A DNA stretch of 9,226 nt from Verrucomicrobiia bacterium (GTDB taxonomy: Bacteria; Verrucomicrobiota; Verrucomicrobiia; Opitutales; Opitutaceae): contig JAUHWE010000143.1 of NCBI GenBank assembly GCA_030424825.1, positions 1 through 9,226 on the forward strand, read 5' to 3'. A program made the position numbers and the translations under genes. Under the pieces are notes generated by a model. That model had not been told where the DNA came from, did no database searches, and saw nothing but the letters and a program-made list of their open reading frames with translations. This document shows positions 1 through 4,689 of the stretch, in pieces. Every line of letters begins with the position of its first letter. Position 1 is the stretch's first letter.

Positions 1-41
1 ATTCGTCTTGCCCAATGGCACCACTCGAATGCTTAGCACAG

Positions 42-139
42 CGACCAAACATTGCTCGTATTGCGAATAAGAATCTAGACGAGCGATTTCAATGCTCCTC
101 TGGATTCATTCGGTCTAAGTACAGAGCAATGTTTGGTCG
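42..139. repeat. 98-bp nested palindromic (hairpin-forming) element
   Basis: The outer arms CGACCAAACATTGCTC (42-57) and GAGCAATGTTTGGTCG (124-139) are perfect 16-bp inverted repeats. Three more pairs (GTA 58-60 with TAC 120-122) follow after a single bulged A at 123. The interior is also self-complementary: CGAAT 64-68 with ATTCG 108-112, GAATC 71-75 with GATTC 103-107, AGA 77-79 with TCT 99-101, and GAGC 81-84 with GCTC 94-97. The whole stretch can therefore fold into one long branchless hairpin. It lies 5 bp beyond the stop codon of the minus-strand PIN gene, so it would sit in that transcript's 3' end. It could be a MITE-like element, a 3'-end stabilising or terminating structure, or a recombination site. 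No T-run typical of an intrinsic terminator follows it. Confidence 0.75.
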
Positions 140-144
140 ATCTA

Positions 145-669
145 CTATCCCTCTTTCCGCCAGCGTGAGATCCTCTCTTTGGATTGCTTTTCTGGAAGAA
201 AACGTCTCTTCCTGCCTTTGAGACCGATCAAGTACTCAAGTTTGCTGGCAGCGATGGCGCTGTCTATCAAGTTGCCTTCAATCAGCTTCTCCAGTATCCA
301 AAGGGTTCCATGAACTTCAATGCAGTGAACCGACTCAGCCTGGAGTCGAAGAGCCTTGTCCCCCGTCAGTAGCGTCGCCTTTTTCTGTATAGACAGATAA
401 AGTACAGAGGCGTCTTTTACGCTAGCGCCTCTAGGCTGAAAAGCTTCCTGGATGCGGACTACTTCGACTAGGTCTTCGAAGCTCAATACGGTCTCGATGA
501 TCTTGCCGTTCTGGATGTATGAAATGGCTTGTTGATGGTTCCCGTCTCTGAGTTCTTGCGTAATCAGATCTGTGGTGTGCGTCTCGATACCAAGTTGCAG
601 CCAAAGGTCGAGAAGCCCAGCTAATTCAAGATCGATCAAGATGTTGGCGTCTTGCACCGCGATTCTCAT
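145..669 (-). CDS. PIN-domain protein, probable toxin RNase
   Basis: This 174-aa protein has the PIN-fold acidic set in the usual order: D7 in VQDANILIDLE, E39 in LITQELRDG, D86 in ASVKDASVLYLS and D104 in LLTGDKALR. The GTLWILEKL stretch after the last acidic residue matches the end of DUF3368-like PIN proteins. PIN domains are Mg2+-dependent ribonucleases, and many act as VapC-type toxins cutting tRNA or rRNA; here both activity and target are inferred. The C-terminal ~25 residues are strongly basic (KGRKRRF, RWRKEG), which may help RNA binding. The gene starts 12 bp after the stop of the HTH-metallopeptidase gene and is probably co-transcribed. No good Shine-Dalgarno sequence lies close to the ATG, so translation may depend on coupling to the upstream gene. 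The start is chosen because strand beta-1 with D7 begins directly after it. Confidence 0.85.
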   Translation of the reverse strand: MRIAVQDANILIDLELAGLLDLWLQLGIETHTTDLITQELRDGNHQQAISYIQNGKIIETVLSFEDLVEVVRIQEAFQPRGASVKDASVLYLSIQKKATLLTGDKALRLQAESVHCIEVHGTLWILEKLIEGNLIDSAIAASKLEYLIGLKGRKRRFLPEKQSKERISRWRKEG

Positions 670-681
670 GAGATCAAGGCG

Positions 682-1782
682 CTAGGACTCCGGGTTGAAG
701 TCTGCCGCAAATTCTCCAAGAGTCATTTGCAGAAGGCTAGCCGCTTTCGCGTTTGTAATCAGTTCCCGGCTGAATGCCCGGTATACAAGTCGCTTGAAGC
801 GATTAGACGATTCATCGCCGATCCATTCACTGAATTCGGGCTCCTTTTTATGCCAACCGAACTTCCGCACATAGATGCAATGCCCTCGATAGTAGTTTGG
901 CGATACTAACCCCAGCTTTTGAGCCCGATTCATGATAGCGCCCACGGAGATGCCCCATTCCTGTTTTATGGCGACCAGTTCCGGGATCGACACCTTCGAT
1001 CGTTTCCCACCAAAAACGTCCACGAAATTCAAACGAGGAATAAGAAACGCACCTGCGAAACGGTGGCATAGATTCTCCTTTTCCCGTTCAGTCAACGATG
1101 AGGGGAAGACCAGTACGAGATGCGCGACTTCGTGCAAGGCGGTAAACCGCTTGCGAGGAAGGTCTTCATTCAAGTGTGATGCCAGAACGACTACGGGATA
1201 CTTCGCATTTTGCGATATCCCCCAACCAGAGAAGCCGTTGAACGCATCCTCTGTATCGATCTCCTTTATCTTAATGCCTTTCTCTTCGAGAAGGATGTGC
1301 ACATTGGAAATCGGATTCGAACCCAGATTCCAAATGTTCTCTCGCAGCTCTTTCGCGAACGTCTCGACTTGTTCTCCAAGGTCTTTTCGAGCGTCTAGCT
1401 TAAACTGGGGGAGTGTTGTGGGCGGAATCCCGAGGATGTTCTCGATATCGATGTATCGCTCGAAAAACTCCAGGGCTTCCTCGCGCACTCGTACTTGATC
1501 CTTCTTCCCGAACTTAGCCTGTTTGCGAAAAGAGATCTCCCCCAGCTCCAATTTATTCGAGCGAAAGAAAAAGTCCGGGTCCACGTTTAGCGCCTTGCCC
1601 AGAACCAGAAGCACCGAGGAGTTTGGTCCCATTTTACCATTCTCGTATTTGCTCAATGCCATTCGCGAGACTTTGTGGCCAATCTCGCCGGCAAGGTCCT
1701 CAAGGGACATGCCGCGGAGTAGGCGAGCTCGCCGTAACCGCTCGCCAAACCGTTTCTTCAAATCATCTGCACCGTTCGCCAT
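682..1782 (-). CDS. XRE-family HTH / ImmA-IrrE zinc metallopeptidase (probable antitoxin-regulator)
   Basis: The 366-aa protein has an N-terminal XRE/Cro-type helix-turn-helix (about residues 9-70; RLRRARLLRGMSLEDLA, then SKYENGK). A COG2856/DUF955 (ImmA/IrrE) peptidase domain follows at about residues 130-300. The zinc motif HEVAH is at 217-221, and a likely third ligand, E236, lies in the ENLCHRFAGAFLIP stretch typical of the family. Relatives cleave or are paired with repressors (ImmA of ICEBs1, IrrE/DdrO), and HTH-DUF955 fusions are recurrent partners of PIN or other toxins. A role as antitoxin and autorepressor for the downstream PIN gene is therefore inferred. The ~70-aa tail after the peptidase domain is unassigned. 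The ATG at 1782 has no Shine-Dalgarno sequence and lies very close to a candidate -10 box, which suggests a leaderless or nearly leaderless mRNA. Confidence 0.9.
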   Translation of the reverse strand: MANGADDLKKRFGERLRRARLLRGMSLEDLAGEIGHKVSRMALSKYENGKMGPNSSVLLVLGKALNVDPDFFFRSNKLELGEISFRKQAKFGKKDQVRVREEALEFFERYIDIENILGIPPTTLPQFKLDARKDLGEQVETFAKELRENIWNLGSNPISNVHILLEEKGIKIKEIDTEDAFNGFSGWGISQNAKYPVVVLASHLNEDLPRKRFTALHEVAHLVLVFPSSLTEREKENLCHRFAGAFLIPRLNFVDVFGGKRSKVSIPELVAIKQEWGISVGAIMNRAQKLGLVSPNYYRGHCIYVRKFGWHKKEPEFSEWIGDESSNRFKRLVYRAFSRELITNAKAASLLQMTLGEFAADFNPES

Positions 1783-1783
1783 G

Positions 1784-1821
1784 GTTTACATATTCTAAAA
1801 AATTATCGGTTTTGTAAACAA
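1784..1821 (-). promoter_or_regulatory. Candidate promoter with flanking operator repeat for the HTH-peptidase/PIN operon
   Basis: On the minus strand, TAGAAT (1797-1792, 5/6 match to TATAAT) lies 18 bp downstream of TTGTTT (1821-1816), a weak -35. Inverted 7-bp arms GTTTACA (1784-1790) and TGTAAAC (1813-1819) lie about 29 bp apart. One is next to the -10 and start codon, the other overlaps the -35. This arrangement suits a dimeric XRE repressor acting on its own promoter. The boxes and arms are seen; their use is inferred. Confidence 0.45.
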
Positions 1822-1865
1822 TAACTTGACTCCAATTCTGAATTCATGGAAAGTCGCAAATGAAA

Positions 1866-1895
1866 GAGACCATGGCTCGTTTGAGCCACGGTCTC
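1866..1895. terminator. Strong hairpin, possible bidirectional terminator or structured RNA
   Basis: GAGACC-A-TGGCTC, loop GTTT, GAGCCA-C-GGTCTC forms a 13-position stem with a single A/C mismatch. There is no T-run on the plus side. On the minus strand the hairpin is followed by TTTCATTT, so it could stop transcription heading toward the HTH-peptidase gene and insulate its promoter. Termination is inferred from structure only. Confidence 0.4.
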
Positions 1896-1916
1896 CTGAA
1901 AATCTGGCAAGAACGT

Positions 1917-2017
1917 CTCTGGACCAGAGCAATTCGCCTGACATTCTGTTTTTGTTTAGCGACCTAACAGGATGATGAGTCAGCCGAATTGTCAAGCGCG
2001 CTGCTTGAGAGGCTCAA
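1917..2017 (+). repeat. Cluster of inverted repeats upstream of the DUF2188 gene
   Basis: In the gap before the DUF2188 gene there are several inverted repeats. CTCTGG-A-CCAGAG is at 1917-1929. CTGAC (1938-1942) pairs with GTCAG (1979-1983), enclosing ATTCTGTT (1943-1950), which pairs with AACAGGAT (1966-1973) through one G-T wobble. TCAAGC-GCGCT-GCTTGA (1992-2008) overlaps TTGAG-AGG-CTCAA (2005-2017), so those two hairpins exclude each other. These could be operator sites or a folded 5' leader. I see no clear -35/-10 pair for the DUF2188 gene. Confidence 0.4.
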
Positions 2018-2045
2018 CCAATCAATTCGAAAGGAACTTATCAAC

Positions 2046-2273
2046 ATGTCTAAACAGAATTATCATGTAACCCGTCGGGGAAACGGGTCGTGGGCAGTAG
2101 TTGGTGCTGGAAATCAGCGTGCCTCATCGCTCCATGGAACCCAGGCTTCCGCAATCGTGGCAGCGCGTCCTTTGGCTCAAGGCCAGAGAAGCGAGCTCCG
2201 GATTCATGGAACGGATAATCGTATCCGAGAAGGCTGGAGTTACGGCAACGATCCTCATCCTCCTAAGGGATAA
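2046..2273 (+). CDS. DUF2188 domain small protein
   Basis: This 75-aa protein matches the DUF2188 pattern along its whole length: an initial YHVTRRGNGSWAV strand-turn-strand, a basic/Thr segment leading to an Ala-rich helix (GTQASAIVAARPLAQ), the SELRIHGTDNRIREG strand, and the terminal WSYGNDPHPPKG. The family's biochemical role is not established; members are small soluble proteins that recur in accessory regions. The ATG at 2046 is preferred over an in-frame upstream TTG at 1989 because AAGGAA precedes it at suitable distance and homology begins right after it. A hairpin terminator follows at 2292-2320, so it is probably a single-gene transcript, separate from the operon downstream. Confidence 0.85.
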   Translation: MSKQNYHVTRRGNGSWAVVGAGNQRASSLHGTQASAIVAARPLAQGQRSELRIHGTDNRIREGWSYGNDPHPPKG

Positions 2274-2291
2274 GATCGGATCCATTTCTTC

Positions 2292-2324
2292 ATAGAGCCA
2301 TCCGTTGAGGGTGGCTCTATTTCA
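2292..2324 (+). terminator. Intrinsic terminator after the DUF2188 gene
   Basis: ATAGAGCCATCC (2292-2303), loop GTTGA, GGGTGGCTCTAT (2309-2320) forms a 12-bp stem with one G-T wobble, followed by a short T stretch (TT). The stem is strong but the T-tract is modest. It lies 19 bp after the DUF2188 stop codon. Confidence 0.6.
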
Positions 2325-2351
2325 GCTCGTTGGCTTCGTGTTCTAACGAGC
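2325..2351 (+). repeat. Second hairpin between the DUF2188 gene and the Cas2-like operon
   Basis: GCTCGTT (2325-2331) and AACGAGC (2345-2351) form a perfect 7-bp stem with a 13-nt loop, followed by GAATTTTAT. It comes directly after the terminator at 2292-2324 and may act as a second, tandem terminator. It could alternatively be an operator upstream of the next promoter. Confidence 0.4.
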
Positions 2352-2403
2352 GAATTTTATCACAATAATTTAGATAGCGTTAAAAGCCAAAACCCTAATT
2401 TGA

Positions 2404-2439
2404 ATAAGTGTTTTGCTCAAGCTAGCTGATAGCACTTAT
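2404..2439 (+). promoter_or_regulatory. Inverted repeat in the leader of the Cas2-like operon
   Basis: ATAAGTG (2404-2410) and CACTTAT (2433-2439) form perfect 7-bp inverted arms. The stem can be extended by a T-G and a T-A pair, and the self-complementary AGCTAGCT (2420-2427) lies inside. The second arm ends 11 bp before the ATG at 2451. It could be an operator or a leader hairpin controlling translation, since the first gene lacks a recognisable Shine-Dalgarno sequence. The surrounding AT-rich stretch (2352-2400) probably holds the promoter, but no convincing pair of boxes can be chosen. Confidence 0.4.
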
Positions 2440-2450
2440 CGATTTTAAAA

Positions 2451-2732
2451 ATGGCCAATAATTTACATATCTCATACGATCTGAACAAACCAGGTCAGAA
2501 CTACCAAGCAGTAATAGAGCAGATCAAATCGATCGGCGGTTGGGCGAAAATTCACAAGTCTTTTTGGTTCGTGAATAGTGACTTATCCGCACGGCAAGCA
2601 GCTGATGCTGTTTGGAGCGTAATGGATTCTTCTGACACAGTCTACGTCACCGATTCAACCAACAACGATGCTTCATGGTACAATCTTTCCGATGAAGTTT
2701 CGAATCACATAAAGAAAAGTTGGTATAAGTAA
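2451..2732 (+). CDS. Stand-alone Cas2-like small protein
   Basis: This 93-aa protein has the Cas2/VapD-like ferredoxin-fold pattern: an N-terminal strand ending in YDL (HISYDLNKPG, D10 at the Cas2 catalytic-Asp position), a helix (YQAVIEQIKSIGG), a second strand with KIHKSFWFV, a second helix (ARQAADAVWSVMD), then a strand TVYVTDST. Such proteins are often called Cas2-like, or 'SinR family' in some databases without relation to Bacillus SinR. Classical Cas2 dimerises and bridges two Cas1 dimers; other relatives are metal-dependent nucleases or toxins. No Cas1 or CRISPR repeat occurs in the window, so a spacer-acquisition role is unlikely. It is probably the first gene of an operon, 13 bp before the next ATG (31 bp before the alternative start). 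No Shine-Dalgarno sequence is evident. Function unknown. Confidence 0.75.
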   Translation: MANNLHISYDLNKPGQNYQAVIEQIKSIGGWAKIHKSFWFVNSDLSARQAADAVWSVMDSSDTVYVTDSTNNDASWYNLSDEVSNHIKKSWYK

Positions 2733-2763
2733 TTTTTAACTGAGGATGGGGGCAGAGAATCCA

Positions 2764-4689
2764 ATGGGTAGTGAATCTAATGAAGAGGATTTCCGTCAAA
2801 CTGTTCTCAGCATAGTGGGGCGGATCTTTGACGAGGATGAAGAACAGCTCGCTTCTATTGGTCGCCTTAACGACGTCGAAGCTCGGGCTATGCTTTTTGA
2901 GCTTTTGGCAAGCGAGGCGTTTGCCAGCGAATTTTTCAGAGTTCTGTTTAGGCCGGAAGTTTCTTCAGTGTCTGAGCGGATTGTTGCTCTTGATAGGTTT
3001 CAGAGGATTATAGGAAACGGCGAAAAATCGAATGAAATCATCGCGCAGCTATGGGCAGATTTACTGGATTCTCGTGATGTGAAGGCCTTATTGGATGAAA
3101 TGTTGGAAAGGCATGTTTCTCTGAGTTTCATTTATCTCGAACCTCTAGCGATTGCATTAAGAAGTGTTACTGTTCCCGCAGAGATTCTTGGGCCATGGCT
3201 ATGTGCTACGCGCAAGAGGATGGGTAACAACCTCGCTGCGGGGCAACTGTACCGAATTGTCGACAGCGTTTGCAGGAGGGATCTGGAGGTAGCAATTCAA
3301 ATCTTAGAGGGCATTAGTATCGATGGTGAGGTGGGCACTCGAGATATTCACTCCTCGTTTTTGGGGAAACTAAGATCGATGAAAAGAAAGGGCGAGCTCG
3401 GGAAATTGGAAGCTCGCTTTCAAACCGTGGACCAGTCTACTCGATTGTCAGGGAACGCAGATGTATGCAATTCATATATCACGTCTTGGGTTGAAACTGC
3501 ATGGGGAGGTCAAATCAATCGGAAAGATTGCGAGCTGCTTCTCGATGAATACGGGGAAAAAGATGTTCAACTCCGGGAAACTGTTGCGTGGGCTTTTGCC
3601 CGTATACTACGGGCGGATACTATGGATGAATCGTTGGACGCTTTTCTGGTCGAGGCTTTGGCGAATTGTGCTTCTTGCGATTCGACTGAAGTTGAGAAGC
3701 AAGCTGTTATCGAGGCTTCCCTGCATCTTCTGGGACGTGCGGAATTCGTAGGTGATCAGTGGCTGATAAATATTCTTCCATTTCCGTCTAGGTCGGAATG
3801 GGCATGGATGCAGCTTGAAGACTATTTGGTAAAACGCAAGGAGATCGATGGTCCTAAATTCGAGGAGCTTTTTGTCGGAATGGCTGAAATATCCGGAAAG
3901 GAGTGGATGGCTTATATCCAAAACTCTGTAGAAAATTCGTTGCTCAGTAATAAAATTACGAATAAGGAATCGGCTAGCCTCGCGGCACGATTGCTTGTCT
4001 CGCGTTTGAGAACTGCTCGTAAGGTTGGCTTCGTATTATTCGAGGGTACTGAAGAGATGCTTCCACAGGCGATGGTAAATGTCTGGAGTGACGACGATCT
4101 TAAACTGGCTTTGTTGGAGGCTAGAAGAGAGCATATGAAGGGAGCCCAGGGAGCTAGGTACTATGTTTCATTAGCCCAAGGTATTGAAAAACGCTCCTCG
4201 GATATTAAGGAATTACTAAGTAGGGAAATGGCATTTTTCGCCAAGAGTTACGGAAAGTCTTGCGGAGAGTACTTTGAACGAAACAGCGACAGGTTTCCGA
4301 TCATAAGAGGTGTTCTGGAAGAAGTTGACGCTCATTACGACGCTTTGAGGGCAGGTGAATCGAGTCCGGCGAGAAAAATAGAAGTAGCAGGATTTAGACG
4401 GGCTCAAAGGCTTCACCTTCGAAGGTTCGGACAGGGAGTTGCAGAGGGTGTTAAGAAGAACTCACTCATGAATTTCTTGTGTGGAAGGGCGCACATACTT
4501 ACCTACGGTAAGAGATTTCGACTATTTACAGAAGGTACTCTTGGAGAGGCTACAGATCTTCATCAAAGTTCGACAACGGTAGAAATCCCAACTGGAGAGT
4601 TTACGGATCCTGAAATGGCAGCATTGAGGCGATTGGAAGCTTCTGCGGAGATCCAAAGGATTTGCAGGAAGGAGGTAGGGGATGAGTGA
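2764..4689 (+). CDS. Large alpha-helical protein of unknown family (641-647 aa)
   Basis: I do not recognise a family. The protein is acidic in its first 40 residues and then almost entirely predicted helix, with HEAT/ARM-like alternating amphipathic stretches to about residue 520. It shows no signal peptide, membrane span, P-loop or obvious catalytic motif. The C-terminal ~107 residues differ: a basic region (GFRRAQRLHLRRFGQG) followed by a compact strand-rich part (ILTYGKRFRLFTEGTL ... VEIPTGEF) and a last charged helix, possibly a nucleic-acid or partner-binding module. ATG 2746 has GAGG directly abutting it, too close to act as Shine-Dalgarno, so the ATG at 2764 (Met7 of the longer form) is chosen; this is uncertain. 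The stop overlaps the next gene by 8 bp, so the two products are probably made together. A scaffold or sensor role in a complex with the nuclease-like partner is inferred. Confidence 0.8.
   Translation: MGSESNEEDFRQTVLSIVGRIFDEDEEQLASIGRLNDVEARAMLFELLASEAFASEFFRVLFRPEVSSVSERIVALDRFQRIIGNGEKSNEIIAQLWADLLDSRDVKALLDEMLERHVSLSFIYLEPLAIALRSVTVPAEILGPWLCATRKRMGNNLAAGQLYRIVDSVCRRDLEVAIQILEGISIDGEVGTRDIHSSFLGKLRSMKRKGELGKLEARFQTVDQSTRLSGNADVCNSYITSWVETAWGGQINRKDCELLLDEYGEKDVQLRETVAWAFARILRADTMDESLDAFLVEALANCASCDSTEVEKQAVIEASLHLLGRAEFVGDQWLINILPFPSRSEWAWMQLEDYLVKRKEIDGPKFEELFVGMAEISGKEWMAYIQNSVENSLLSNKITNKESASLAARLLVSRLRTARKVGFVLFEGTEEMLPQAMVNVWSDDDLKLALLEARREHMKGAQGARYYVSLAQGIEKRSSDIKELLSREMAFFAKSYGKSCGEYFERNSDRFPIIRGVLEEVDAHYDALRAGESSPARKIEVAGFRRAQRLHLRRFGQGVAEGVKKNSLMNFLCGRAHILTYGKRFRLFTEGTLGEATDLHQSSTTVEIPTGEFTDPEMAALRRLEASAEIQRICRKEVGDE

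Noticed and set aside
42..139. Calling the palindrome an integron attC site outright
   Set aside because: The outer boxes miss the RYYYAAC/GTTRRRY core by one base, the spacer is fully paired instead of unpaired, and no integron integrase is in the window; it is kept only as an unlikely alternative.
15..221. Plus-strand 68-aa ORF at the left edge
   Set aside because: It runs through the palindromic element and then antisense to the PIN gene; the protein has no family resemblance.
932..1498. Plus-strand 188-aa ORF opposite the HTH-peptidase gene
   Set aside because: It is antisense to a clearly conserved domain protein (HEVAH motif) and its translation is low-complexity Ser/Arg/Phe-rich, as expected of a shadow frame.
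1989..2045. Longer N-terminus for the DUF2188 protein starting at TTG 1989
   Set aside because: DUF2188 similarity starts right after Met at 2046, which has a usable AAGGAA upstream; the extension lies over hairpin-forming sequence.
2746..4689. ATPase or NTP-binding function for the 647-aa protein
   Set aside because: No Walker A (GxxxxGK[ST]) or other nucleotide-binding signature was found; GNGEKSNE does not fit.
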